DNA from: Paraspadella gotoi
Lineage: Eukaryota > Chaetognatha
Direction: 5' to 3'
Assembly: GCA_051294375.1 (NCBI GenBank)
Contig: JBJCIZ010000275.1
Coordinates: 28,119 to 92,118, forward strand
Length of the DNA stretch: 64,000 nucleotides
A model generated the notes under the pieces. It was not told the origin of the DNA, did no database searches, and saw only the letters and a list, made by a program, of their open reading frames with translations. How positions within the stretch are numbered: the first letter of the stretch is position 1; the number at the start of each line of letters is the position of its first letter. The translations under genes were made by a program, and so were the position numbers. Of this stretch, positions 47,130-58,720 are shown piece by piece.

Positions 47130-47800
47130 GTTTTTAGGAGTTTCCTCTATACCCTTCATTGAATATTCCCATAAATTTTTTGGTTACTCCTATTGTATCC
47201 TTTGAAGATGCGGTTGTCCCTCCCAATTCAAAGATGCATTTGGATGTTGAGCTTCTGCTTGATGGAGATCAAGCAAAGCTTGCCTATAATACAGTTATGA
47301 CAGATCCATTTCTTAACGAAATTATGAATCTCAGTGAACATAGTCACAAGACCAAGGCTGGTAATGTCTAGGGCTACACTGAATTCACAGATGAGTCATT
47401 GGGCGTTTTCGCATTGGAGACGGACAAGTTTTGTTCATTTGTGAATTACGATACAGGTTGAGACGGACGTTCCGGCAGGTTCAGTCGGTTCCGATGTCAA
47501 AGATGCGATTGATTCTCAATGACCCTTAACCCTCTACATCTAAACCCTTTCGTTGTCTGGAAACCCTGGATACATCACAATAATCTGGAAGTCCTCCCAG
47601 TTGTGATAGCGGTCCTTCAGATGTACTGGCGAGTTAACTGTCAGACCTTTTTAGTGATCCAGCTACCTTTAAAGTAAAATCTGAATCAGGGTCTGAGAGA
47701 ATTATAAAATCCACTTCTAGAAAAAGATGTCGATTCTTCTTCAGTGATGTTACAGAGTGGCTACAGACCCAGCTATTATATTATAGCTAAAAGCTCTTTG
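47130..47800 (+). other. Coding-like traces, unidentified
   Basis: The frame 47159-47371 reads SFEDAVVPPNSKMHLDVELL and onward without low-complexity bias and ends near a GTAATG donor-like site. A second open piece around 47376-47460 includes SLGVFALETDKFCSFVNYD. The two are separated by a stop. Not recognised; a decayed gene or transposon frame is likely. Confidence 0.25.
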
Positions 47801-48360
47801 TTCTGTATATGAATCTTGCCCGTTAGTCTAGTTCTTACAGTAAATAATTTTATCACTGATACATATTTTATTTCTTTTATATCTCTTTTATCCATAAAAT
47901 TTTTAATGTTACAAAATACCCAGTGAAATGGATTGATTTCTTGATTTTATACTTTCTTTAACACATAATCTTTTCTGAGTCACGACATTGTTCAGTTTTT
48001 CTTAGCAGTTCAATTAGTATATATGTGAGTGAGATTGGGAACGTTTGTAGTTTGAATGAATTATTGTACTTGCTAGTTCTATCATTTTTAAGACTCTTTT
48101 TATAGCTCGACGTGCAAGCTAATGTTGAAATCATAATCCTTCTTTATAGCTCATTGGGTTAAACCATTCTCATTTGTCTTAGAATTTTATTATTTAATTT
48201 ATTTTGAGGAAAGCAAAAATAGAAATTATTTATCAGGATTGTGTCTTTTAAATTATTATATTGCTAGTTATATAAGCATTTTGTTTGATGATCAATTAAA
48301 TGGCTATCCCCTATCTGCCTCCTCTGCTGTGTGAAGGCGCGGAGCAGTCATAGGAACTCG
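47801..48360. other. AT-rich intergenic DNA
   Basis: Nothing recognised. Confidence 0.4.
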
Positions 48361-49267
48361 GATACGAGAGACGGCGCTCGCGTCATCGTTGTCAACTCCG
48401 ATCTGCGACCTTCCCCCTCATCCTGGTTCCAAAAAGAGAATGAAAACGACGGATAAAGACCGCTACGAAAATTATGAGTACAAGCCTGAGCGACACAAAT
48501 TTTGTTTGGAAACAATTCATTGGGAAAAGTGTCCAGAAAGACGTTGATTCCATCGCTAAATTTCTCAGAGCTCCGTTTGCAGATCGCAAAAAGATTAAAT
48601 ACATCAACATCCCGAGCATGTATTGTTTTTGTTATAACCACTCTCGACGCCCCTCCCCTTTGTAGGATTGGGTTTCTTCGATGTCCTTTTTCGGCGTCTT
48701 GGGATCCCCTTCCCTCAAATACCTCTATCATTTCGTCAAACCAAACTACATTCTCGATAAAAGATCTTTCCATTGTAATCATCTTGCGGATTCCGATGAG
48801 AACAAATCCTTAGTTAAGCCTCCTCAAATTTGCTATGCAGCGCTGGATGCACTCATCAGTCTGCAGACAGCGCTCATGCTTTCGGAACGCATCGGGTTGC
48901 ACTTGGCCCATTTTCTACAAGTCATTTCTAATCCAAACAAATACCATTGTCCTTCTCTAAACTCTATTGTTCACGCTATGACCAATCCGCCATTGGCGAT
49001 CAGGAGAAGAGCAAACGTTGGCGACTAAAGAAAAATCGCGACGCCAGACTCAATGTCAATACAACTTATTTCAGACGCCCCAGCCCCCCCCAACTACCCC
49101 TCCTGCTCTCCCTGCTCTCTCTGCCCCAATCTCCACCTCGTCCAGTCCCACCTCCTTTCCTCATGTCGATCTCCATTCCCCCCCTCCCTGGCTCTACTTC
49201 AAACGACAAAGATCACATTAGAAACATTTACGTGCAATTGTGTCAATTTCAAAACGGAAAAATGTAA
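48361..49267 (+). pseudogene. Decayed 3'-5' exonuclease (DEDDy, EXD/WRN-like) domain
   Basis: Three elements in the order expected for a DEDDy exonuclease occur on the plus strand. First, VIVVNSDLRPS (48379-48411) sits where the DxE motif belongs, with its Glu replaced. Second, KSVQKDVDSIAKF in the frame from 48474. Third, in that same frame after one TAG (48663-48665), SPSLKYLY, LDK, and ICYAALDAL (about 48832), matching the YxxxD third exonuclease motif. A frameshift near 49010 leads into a basic then Pro/Ser-rich segment (to 49267). One stop and at least two frameshifts indicate a dead gene. Antisense open frames also exist, so strand is not beyond doubt. A foldback element begins at its end. 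Confidence 0.5.
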
Positions 49268-50279
49268 GCGTAATCACTAGAGCGTTGAAAAATAACAAAA
49301 TATAACAAATCAAGTGAGGTACATAGCTATTTTAGTGTAATGTAGTCTGTAGAATTCAATGGTGATGACCATTTTTTTGTATAATTTTATCTTTCTTGTT
49401 GGAAATGAGGGTTTTTAATGTATATAAAGTTGTTATAAAATAGTAAAACCATTATAAGTTATGATAAATCAAATTATTAAAATTTTATAAAATTTATATG
49501 AGCTTTTGAAATATAAAAATAAAGACTTATAAAAATATTTTGGTAAGTTTATTTCTAAATTTTATATTTTATAAAAAGTTAGTTAACTATATTTATTAAT
49601 AATTATAAGTAAAAATTGGGCTAAAGTTAAAAAATAATAATTTCAAAATTTTTTTCTTGGATTTGGATTCTTTGAAAAAAGTTGATATAAGAAAATATAA
49701 TTTTTATATCAAAATTAGTATCATTAAGTTGGTCAAAATTCTGAAAACTATAATTTAAGCCAAAATTTGAAAAAATTAAACAAAAATAATAGTTTTTAAT
49801 ATTTTTAACCTACTTAATGAAAGAATTTTAAAATGGATAATACTTTCTTATATCAACTTTTTGTAAGGAATTCAAATCCGGTTTTAAAATTTTAAATTTT
49901 TTATTTTTCACTTTAGCTTATTTTTTATTATTATTTATTAATAAATATAGCTAACAAACTATTAATAAAATATCAAATTTGTAAAGAAACTTACCAAAAT
50001 ATTTATATGGGTCTTTATTTTCATATTATGTAAGTTAAATATGGCTTTTATAAAATCTTAATAATTTGAATTTCTTATAATCTACAATGTTTGCTACATT
50101 TTAATAGCACCTTATTTGCTGCAAAAATCGCCATTTCCGACAAAGAAGATGATACTATACAAAAAAATGGTTATCATCATCGAATTCTACAGACTTTATT
50201 ACACTAAAATAGCTATGTACCTCAAATTGATTTGTTATATTTCGTTATTTTTCAACGCCCTAGTAATCACGCTAAGGCA
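49264..50279. mobile_element. Foldback element with ~500 bp inverted arms, inserted in coding relics
   Basis: Left end GTAAGCGTAATCACTAG, right end CTAGTAATCACGCTAAG. The arms stay alignable in reverse to a centre near 49770, sharing 'ggtacatagctattttagtgtaat', 'gaattc' and a 'gttgatataag' motif. AT-rich, no coding content. It separates the exonuclease relic from the coding relic at 50327-51165, both on the plus strand. Confidence 0.8.
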
Positions 50280-50326
50280 AGGGATTTCATATCAAATCTC
50301 AATGCCAACAATCGCGACAATTTTAT

Positions 50327-51165
50327 TTGTTCATTTTCTTCGATGGCGGCTTCATGCGTTGTGCCAACTTAAGTTTTTCTGTGTTCCCACCTTTATTCTT
50401 TTGGACTTATTTTTGCTTCAACCATGGGACGCGATGCGCAAACTTTATCGCGAAGACTCATCCTTCCCTCACCTCTCTCTTGATTAAAGCTTGTGGTGGA
50501 AAGAGTGGAGTGTATGGCGACACAAGCAATTTTGAGCCCAAATGTTACCTCCCCTTCAATACCCGCCTCCACAGTCTCGTTCCAGACTGCGGAGAGGACA
50601 CCATCATAAGTGAGAGGAGTGACATCTTTGATTTTCAGCGCGAATTGGAAAAAGTGCGCTATTTTATGGCGCTTTCTCATGTCCCTCTAAAGAATATTGG
50701 CGCCAAAGAAACTAATTTTCTCACATTTTGTGTCGGACGGCGCATCTTCCATTATTCTCCAGTCTTCACTCAACACTCTGTATTCACGTTTCAAAGTAAA
50801 CAGATCCAAGAGTTCTTCAATTGTCAACTTCACTAGTTTCCTTACCATGTTCTCAATGCCGCGGACACATGCATATCTCGCGGCCTTGTTCCCACGGTCG
50901 ATTTGTTGGCGGAATTCATTACCAAGGGAAAATTCTGCCATCGTGCCCATCCTCACTTCAGCGCGGAAGTCGTTCTTTCACTGCAAGCGCTTCGTCATTA
51001 AGCAATATTTGTATCGCTTGTGCAGGAATTCTGCGACCGGTGTTTTAGATTCGTTCCACGCTATTGAGAGAAAAAGAAGATGCAAAAACTCTCTTGAAAG
51101 ATCCCCAACTCAAAAACGACGCTGAGCGGGACGCTCAGATTTGATAAAGGGGAAAGTATCTGTTG
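50327..51165 (+). pseudogene. Decayed unidentified coding sequence
   Basis: One plus frame runs about 280 codons with only four internal stops (50834, 50999, 51064 and 51095, approximate). It includes GEDTIISERSDIFDFQREL and HVLNAADTCISRGLVPTV. The composition looks protein-like, but no domain is recognised. Being on the same strand as the exonuclease relic and directly across the foldback element, it may be the C-terminal part of that gene. Antisense open frames weaken the call. Confidence 0.35.
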
Positions 51166-51470
51166 GACATAAACTCTTGTCGTAATCCGTCGATCTTATT
51201 TACCTTTTGTAAAAGTCTTTAAAAATATAAACAATCGATATTTGTTTACAAACAATACAGTTCATTGTTATTTCAATGCTTTGTTCAATAATGATTTCAT
51301 TCATTACAGATCGCATTAATATTAATTAGCCATCGTCGGGGTTTATATAGTTGTTGGTTTATACAGTTGTTGGTTTATATAGTTGTTGGTTTATATAGTT
51401 GTTGGTTTATATGGTTTATGGTTTGTTATTTGGAGTTTATTATTACAGTTTTATGTTATTTGAATAGTGG
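51166..51470. repeat. Short tandem repeat of 'gttgttggtttatata'
   Basis: The ~17-base unit is repeated about five times at 51345-51430. The rest of the stretch is AT-rich with nothing recognised. Confidence 0.7.
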
Positions 51471-51611
51471 CAAAGCCGAGCTTACCTGAGAGGTCTTTAT
51501 TTATTGATTCATCACCGATGCTTGTTTCTGCTTCTCTCGATCCTACATGCGTTATAGATACTCTCAGAAGGGTGAGCAAGAGACGGAAAACCCTGCACAT
51601 CACGAGATTTT

Positions 51612-51842
51612 TTAATCCTTGGTGGAGTCAGGCGACGGTGCTCTGCCTGCTGTTGGCTGGATGTCGTTGGGCAGTAGTCGGATTTCGTGTGGCTCATTTC
51701 TAGGAAGCGCAACCCTTACCTGGCCACCTCTGTTTGTAAAGGTGTGCGTTTCCAAGCTGCTCCCGTCGACGTGGACCTCGATGGTTGTGGTGATGGTGAA
51801 GACGTTTCGTGGTGGGTAATCCAATTTGTGGGGATAAGAAAG
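51612..51842 (-). other. Possible small coding segment, unidentified
   Basis: The minus frame reads PPRNVFTITTTIEVHVDGSS and ends in PTAGRAPSPDSTKD before a stop. It has balanced composition but no recognised domain, start or splice context. An overlapping plus frame (51467-51703) is equally open. Confidence 0.2.
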
Positions 51843-51889
51843 ACTAGCCTCTTGGTTAGCGGGGTCAGAGTCATGGGGTGAGGTGGGGG

Positions 51890-52270
51890 GAGTGGAAAGC
51901 CAGTGTGGAATGGGGTGTGTTTGTATGGATAGTTTGCAATTATTTGCAATTATTTGCAAAATGTTGGGTTTAAGAAAAGGGAAAGGAAAGGGATGGGGAA
52001 TGGAGAATGGAATGGAATGAAATGGAAAATGGGGAATGGGGTGTGTTTGTATGGATAGTTTGAAATTATTTGCAATTATTTGCAAATTGCTGGGTTTAAG
52101 AAAAGGGAAAGGGATGGAGAATGGAAAATGGAAAATGGGGAATGGGAATGGAAATTATTTGCAAATTGCTGAGTTTTTGCAAGTTCACTTGTTATATGGA
52201 GGGAAATGAAAAAAGTGAAGATTTTTTGCAAATCCACTTGTTATATAGTGGAAAATGAAAGATTTGCTTG
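51890..52270. repeat. Tandem repeats of ~120 bases and a shorter related unit
   Basis: 'ggaatggggtgtgtttgtatggatagtttg' plus 'attatttgcaa' and 'gggtttaagaaaaggg' recur at 51905, 52035 and, partially, 52085-52160. A second unit ending 'cacttgttatat' recurs at 52180-52265. Confidence 0.7.
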
Positions 52271-52429
52271 TTATAAAATATGAGGGAAAGGTGGGAGAAG
52301 GAGGGTATTGCAGGATGGAGTAATATTGTAGGAGCTTCACATTCAATGCAAGAACAGGGGAGGGAAGGCGGGGAGCGAGATGAGATGGAAAAGGGAAGGA
52401 GGGGAAAGGAATTTGCGAAATGTTGGAGG

Positions 52430-52505
52430 CTCGTCGAAACGCGGGATTAATCCAAGTGGCGGCGAAAGTTAATCCAAGCGACGGCAAAGATTAATCCAAG
52501 CGGCG
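52430..52505. repeat. Three tandem ~24-base units containing 'ttaatccaag'
   Basis: The string 'ttaatccaag' followed by a 'yggcggcgaaa'-type sequence occurs three times in a row. No coding role is apparent. Confidence 0.65.
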
Positions 52506-53814
52506 GCGAGAAAAAAGTCGATCCAAAAAAGAAAATCGGCGATCGGCGAAAAATTGGCGATGAGATCGATCAAAGTTTGGCGAAAAAGACGAAAAAAGGA
52601 AAACAATTTTGGTGAAGTCGGTAGAGCGTAGAGAAATGGTGAGAGGGAAGGGGTCAGGGAAAGAGGTCAGAGATCGGAAGGTCATAAAGGAAAGAGGGAA
52701 ATGGGTGAGAATTGCTATTGGTCAAGTTGTAAAGAAAAGAGGGAAATAGGTGAGATTTGTTGTTAGTAAAGTCCTGGTTTTGCCGTAAAAGGACAGGAGG
52801 CAGCAGGAGGTACTTGCTCCTGAGGATGAGGAGAAGGAGCGAGCGAGTTGAGAAGGAGAGGGACAGTTTGAACTGCACGCGATCTGAGGAGCGTTTTGAC
52901 TTTGGTTTATAATTAAAATCCTTTACTCGTTTGCTTCGTTACATTATAGCTGTTTAAGAATTAAATAACGAACATTGGAACTTCCTGTGTAATATATTTG
53001 GTTAAAGCGTTTACGATATTAAGTAAATTATTTTAGTATATTATTTTTGTTGGCCGACTTAGATGGGTCGACCAAGGGCTTTCTTTTTTTGTTACTGCAG
53101 AACAAGGAAAAAATATGTAGCTTGGGCGATTGTAACAAAAAAGAGAGCAAGCAAGGAAAAAGTATTTTTTTATTTTAAAAATTAATAAATGAATAATTAA
53201 ATAATATTATATATTTTAAAGTTAAACAGATGAAAAGGGGGTGAAGATTGCCTTTTTTTGCTTGTGTAATACAGTGTGTATTTTTTTTAAATAAGAATTA
53301 AGAAGGATCTAACTTAAGTTAGCAAGAAACTAGATATAATTTATTTTTTATAAAATATTAATAAAAAGAGATTAAAAAAGAGAAAATATTTTTGTACTAA
53401 ATAATATTAAATGTTTTATTATTATTATTGATAGTCTGTGTAATGAAGGAGAAGGAGAGCCTTGGAGGAAGAAAATAAGAAGTGTTAGAAAAATGTATTT
53501 TATATATGGTTTAAATTTTAAAAAAGAAAGAAGAAAAAAAAGAAAGATATTAAATAAATTGTTTTAATATTAAAAAATCTTATTGCCTTTATACTAATGG
53601 AAAAAAAATGTTTTAATCTTTGTCATCGATCGCCACTGCTCTTCTCTCCGCGGACAGCATTCTCTCTTATTGCGCATGGATGACGGGTCGATTCCCAAAA
53701 TATATACGCGCGTCTGCGCGTCGGGATCTGTGTACTAAATGCACCTACTTCTCATCCACAACTTCGTCAACGGTCCTCATTGTGGCCTGAAGCTACATCT
53801 TTATCTGAGAGTTG
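52506..53814. other. Unassigned DNA
   Basis: The purine-rich part (52506-52900) lacks a recognised domain. The rest is AT-rich, with a more GC-balanced patch at 53620-53800. Nothing supported. Confidence 0.35.
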
Positions 53815-53931
53815 AACAATTGGGACTGTCATAAGGGTAGTGAAAGTTATATCGAAAATTCTAAAAGTCAATTTTTGAAACACAGTACCAATCATTAATA
53901 TTGGAAAAAAAAAAAAATTTTAGTGTTTTTT

Positions 53932-56834
53932 AGGTCGGATCTGCTTATCAGCAGATCCGACTCATGAACTCCTTTTTATAACTCACTTTTTCGGTCCCGT
54001 CGGTGCCGCCCCCATGCAATATTGTCGGGCACACACTTATATCATGTCAGATACATCGAATTATGATAAATGTATGCAAAAAAAATGATGTCCGTCCGTC
54101 CGTCTGTCTGTCCGTCCGTCGTCTCGTCCGTCCGTCCGTCGTCGTCCCGTCGTCCGTCGCGTCCGTCCGTCCCGTCCGTCGTCCGTCCGTCCGTCCGTCC
54201 CACCTTAGCAAAAATAACACCAATTACTCGTGATTGGATGGATGGATTTAAAATGAAATTTTTTGTGTGTGGATAGGTAAGTGTCGTGATTGAGCTGGAT
54301 ATGAAAAGTTTCGATGGAGATCGTCCGAGTGGAAATGAGTTTTAATGGAAAAAAAAAAGAAAAATATGATTCACTTTTGAACACCAATTGCTCATGAGTG
54401 GATGGGTCTATTGACCCTGCAATTTGTATGTGGGCTAAGGAAGTGTGTGATTGAACAGGAAATCAAGTTTTCGATGGAATAGTTTGAGTGGAAATGAGTT
54501 TTAAATGGTAAAAAACAAAAAACCTGTTTTTACTAATTGATTATGCTTCTTTTTCCTTTTATATTAAATGTATCTGCAGGAATGTAATTAATAATCAAAT
54601 TAATTTAATCAGTTAATTAATCAATTTTAGTAAATAATTAATCAATAATTACTTAATTAGTCAATCAAATCCGTCCCATCCGTCCCATCTTAGCAAAAAA
54701 GCTCCAATAATCGTTGCTGTTGGATTTGGAATTAAATTTTGTGTGTGGGTAGGAAAGTGTGTGATAAAGCTGGATATAAAATTTCGATGGGAATCGTGTT
54801 GAGTGGGAAATTAGGTTAAATTGGAAAAAACATAAGCGAATTTACTAAAAATCTTTTTACTTATTTTAACCAATAATACTCCTAATTAATCATAATTGGT
54901 GAATAGATTGAGTGAAATTTTGTGTGTGGCGTAGCAAAACGTATGACGAAGGCTTGATATAAGTTCAGTGGAAACGTACCAGTGGAAATGAGTTTAAATG
55001 AAAAAATATGAGTCACATTTACTTGAATCTTTTTTATTTTAACCCAATGATGGAGGAAATTTTGTGAGGCCGTAGAGAAGTGAGTGAAGAAGCTAGATAT
55101 AAAGTTTTGACGGAATGCAAGTTTGAAATTATGCAAGGAAACGTATGGCACTATGCTATGTGACATAAATATTCCGCATAGAATAGGCATAGTGTTAAGA
55201 CACAATGATGCTTAAGACAGCTGATAGCGACGTCACTATTCTAGTAGAGAAGACGAGAGAAGAGAGAGAGAAAAGAGAGCAGAGGAGAGAGAGTGAGAAA
55301 AGAAAGAATGAGAGAGAGAGAGAGAAGGAACATAAATAAAAAAACTTAAAAGACTCAAGATCGAGCAGAGAGCCACTTATCAATAGCAAAATTAATGAAA
55401 ATAAAAACCCCGGGAAAAAAACGAATGAATCATGCGATAACGAATGTTGAGTGTACTAGTAATTGATTGAGGAATGACTAATTGATTGATGCTAAAGTAT
55501 TTTATTGATGTAATAGGTAATTGATTATTGATTCGATGATAAATGCAATTTATTTGATGCGATGATAGTCATTCAACTGCTGTGAGTGATAGTCCATTCA
55601 GTGATGCGATGATCTGTATTCATTGATGCGATGATTTTCATTTCCATTGATGCGATCGATAGTCGAAATAAAACAAACAAATGCGTTGTATTGAGTGAAG
55701 AAGAGAGAGAAGAGAGAGGAGAGAGGAGAGGAGAGAGAGAAGAGAGAGAAGAAAGAAAGAGAGAGAGAAAGAGAGAGGAGAGAGAGAAATGAAAGAGAAT
55801 AAATCCACGAAAATCTCGGTATGAAAATATGGGATTTTGTTATTGAAAAGAAAGACGCGGGAATAAATGTGCAATAGATAAAAAGTTTTTAGAAGGAAAA
55901 AAATTATCAGAATTTTTTTCAAAAAGAACAAACGATCACGCAAAAGATCGGACAATAGGGACAGAACACACAGAGAGACAGAGAGACACGAGAGAGAAGA
56001 GAAAAAGAAGAGAGAGAGAGAGACAGCCGCTGCAGAGCCAAAAGAGAGAAACGAGAAAGAGCGATTATATAATAATTAAAGAGAGTAGAGAAGAGAGAAG
56101 CTCTACAGCCCTTTTACTCGTTAAATCAGCAGTTAGCTTAGGCGCCGCAGAGCGTGAGCTATCTTCTACCCAAAGGACCCCGGGTTCCGGCCCTGTTCGC
56201 GCATCATTTTTTACATATAGTGAACCCACATTATAGTCTAAAAAATTTTTTTGTAAAAAAAAAGAAGAGAGAGAGAGAGAAGAAGAGAGAGGAGAGAGAG
56301 GAAAGAAGCTGGACAGACGCTGCAAGAGCCGGAACTCGTTTTAGAAGAAGCAGTGAGGAGAAAAAGAGAGAGAGAGAGAGCTACCATATAATAAAACGTT
56401 TTTGTTTTGTAAAATAAAACATAAACAAATCCAATATTTGATATGAACATTGAGAGATTTTTAAAGATCTTGATGATTAGAAGCCATATATGAAATTCAA
56501 CTCCTATGATATCACACTTCTGAAGCATGAATGCCAAAAAAAGCGAGACGAAAGCTAAACGCGAAAAAAAAATCTAGACAGGACGGGCTTTTGCCCGCCT
56601 GCTCGATAATAGAGTATATTGTTGTTTTGATAAAAATGTAAAACACCAACATTTAATAAACTGTCCTGACTCAATTTTAAGGATCATCGATGATGACAAA
56701 GACTGAATATAAATTATAATTAAATCTTATATTAATTATATTATTAATAATTAATTAATTAATCTAATAATTAATTATAATAATTAATTATTAATTATCG
56801 AGGCAGATCCGACATTGTTTGCTCAAACTTGTTT
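53932..56834 (-). mobile_element. Helentron-like element, second full-length copy
   Basis: Same ends as 26703-29451: hairpin GTCGGATCTGC...GCAGATCCGAC at 53934-53961, and GCAGATCCGACATTG...CTTGTTT at 56804-56834. The internal order is also the same (CCGT array 54090-54200, ~150-base units, GAGA, GATGCGATGATAG minisatellite 55480-55660, GAGA, TTAATTAA). Many one-base indels relative to the other copy. No long open frame. Confidence 0.75.
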
Positions 56835-56956
56835 AATTTAACGCAGTAGGCTATATTTTATTTATAGTAACATCCTAATAAAATTAAAAATTTCATAATA
56901 GGCTTTTTCTACTTTTGATTGCAGATTGAATTCATCGTCAAAAGTTTAGAATTTAT

Positions 56957-56994
56957 CAGAGTCGGGATCTGCTGAATCAAGCCAGATCCGACTA
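56957..56994 (-). repeat. Solitary Helentron-like terminal hairpin
   Basis: GTCGGGATCTGC and GCCAGATCCGAC arms around TGAATCAA, followed by 'taaaaaagttattttcag'. The minus-strand context 'aaaataactttttagtcgg' equals that of the copies at 9766 and 17510. Confidence 0.6.
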
Positions 56995-57324
56995 AAAAAG
57001 TTATTTTCAGTTTTAAAATAACTTTTCTCTAATTTTTTGACCCACTTCATGAAGGAATTTTTCAAAAAAAGTTATATTTCTTTCTTTCAACTTTTTATGA
57101 CAAATCCAATCGTGCAAAAACAATCTTAGAAAAAAACTGTTTTGAAATTTTAAACAGTTTATTGGTTTAGTACTAGTATAAATATGGCTACTGCGTAAAT
57201 TGTAAAATTTATTATAAATTTTTTTATACATAAATGTTCATAGTATAATGTTTTCGTTCCTCACTTTTAGAAAATTTTTAATTTTAAAGTTGAACTTAAG
57301 GAAATTTTAACTATGCGCTTACTG

Positions 57325-58400
57325 TCAAGGGGCAAGTAAGACCTTCCACACTTCTTGATTTCCACGCTTTCTGCGACGTCTTTGTCTTCTACTGTGGAGT
57401 AGCACCATTGGAAGAGATGGAATAAGCTCCTTTTTGTCTAATTCGCTGTCTCGATTATACTGTCCGGATCCCTCATCTGATGAACACTCTTGCTTTGTCA
57501 CCACTGCCGACGGAAGGGCTGGTAGCCGGATCAGTGGAAGCATTTGCAAGGAAAAATATGCACACTCATTGTCATCACATATCTGGAGGCGGGTCCCGGC
57601 CCTGGAACATTTTTCAAATGTGAGATACATTCAACGCTTAGACATAGGTAGTCCCCTTTTCTTGCTGATTCAAGCAAACATTTTCTCCTTTTCATTCAAG
57701 AATCCTGCCTTGGGAGAAATCTCCTGTCATAAGTACGCATCTCCACTATCAATTCTGCTTGCCCATCGGCTCACAACTCAGCTGGGTTTTGCTCTGGGAT
57801 GTCTATAACAAATCTTTGGGAAGTCAAAACTCTCGCAGATAGATGAGTCTTCTCACCAAATGTCATTATCGACTTTGGGTACAGGTTAGCCCATTTCTCA
57901 AACTTGGACTATCAGTGATAATTAAGAAGAGGTCTTGCTTTGAAAAGATAACTATCTGTGAAACTGTTTCATAAAGAAGTCCAAAAAATCTTTAAAAAAG
58001 TTGGTAACTCTCTCCTTCTCTTTGCTGAATAAAGTCTTATTGAGTAACATAGAACAATGTATAGTTGCTTCTTGCTTTGTCCGCGCCTGCTGCAATTTCT
58101 GCTGTGGTAGGCTAAAGCTTTTGGCAGAAGTGACAAGAACGCCAATGGCATTGCTGAGAACATCTGTGGAAGGACAATCAGCTCATCTTCAAAGTTTGGT
58201 CTGAGGGGAACTCTCACTCTCCCAAGTTTTATCAAGAAGTACACCTTTTCGCTTTTCAAAATGCTGTTTTGTGGATTTTTTTTTTTTCCCCAAAAAGTTT
58301 TGGGCCTTGAACTTTGTCTTTCTTTTGCTAATCAACGCCAGATGGCCCAAGTGTCCTACACTCAGCATTAGAGTTGCCAAGCTAGGAACCAGAGAAAAAG
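57325..58400 (-). other. Coding-like traces, unidentified and broken
   Basis: Minus frames with protein-like composition include 57325-57630 (SSDEGSGQYNRDSELDKKEL and a basic RRQRRRRKR tract) and a stretch near 58000-58190 (DVLSNAIGVLVTSAKSFSLP, then RVTNFFKDFLDFFMKQF). They lie in different frames with stops between. A decayed gene, or exons with unrecognised splice sites, are both possible. No domain recognised. Confidence 0.25.
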
Positions 58401-58526
58401 GCAAGCTTAGAAACAGGTCGCTCTTGAGTCAGGAAAGATGACAACGACCAACAGCCGAGCGCGAGTCTCCGTGTCTCGCCAGCCACCCGACTCTTCCTCC
58501 TGCTTCCTCCTCCAGGCACACCGGGT

Positions 58527-58720
58527 TTGTGGAGCTGGCCATTTTTTCTCCAGCTCCAGCTCAACTCCAGCTCCGGCCAACAAAAATTATTTTTCAGCTC
58601 AAGCTCTAACTCCGGCTCCATCCTAAATTTTTTTTCCAGTCCGACTCCAGCTCCAGCTCCACTAAAATTTGAGACAAGCTCCAGCTCCGCGCTCCGGTCC
58701 CAGCTCCGACCCTTTAAAGT
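58527..58720 (-). repeat. GGAGCT minisatellite-bearing dispersed repeat
   Basis: Inverted relative of 40681-40825 sharing both flanks (TTTAAAGGGTCGGAGC and AAAAAATGGCCAGCT) and the AT-rich spacers, not just the hexamer. It is therefore a dispersed element carrying a minisatellite. Confidence 0.75.

Larger units (their letters stand above)
53815..57310. mobile_element. Foldback element interrupted by a Helentron-like copy
   Basis: Left-arm pieces (53815-53931 and 56835-56950) match the left arm of the intact relative at 61915-62525, for example 'gaaaattctaaaagtcaat' and 'gtaggctatattt'. The right arm is 57000-57310 ('ggctactgcgtaaattg'). Removing 53932-56834 restores a continuous arm. The centre carries a solitary copy of the Helentron-like hairpin (56957-56994). 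Confidence 0.7.
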
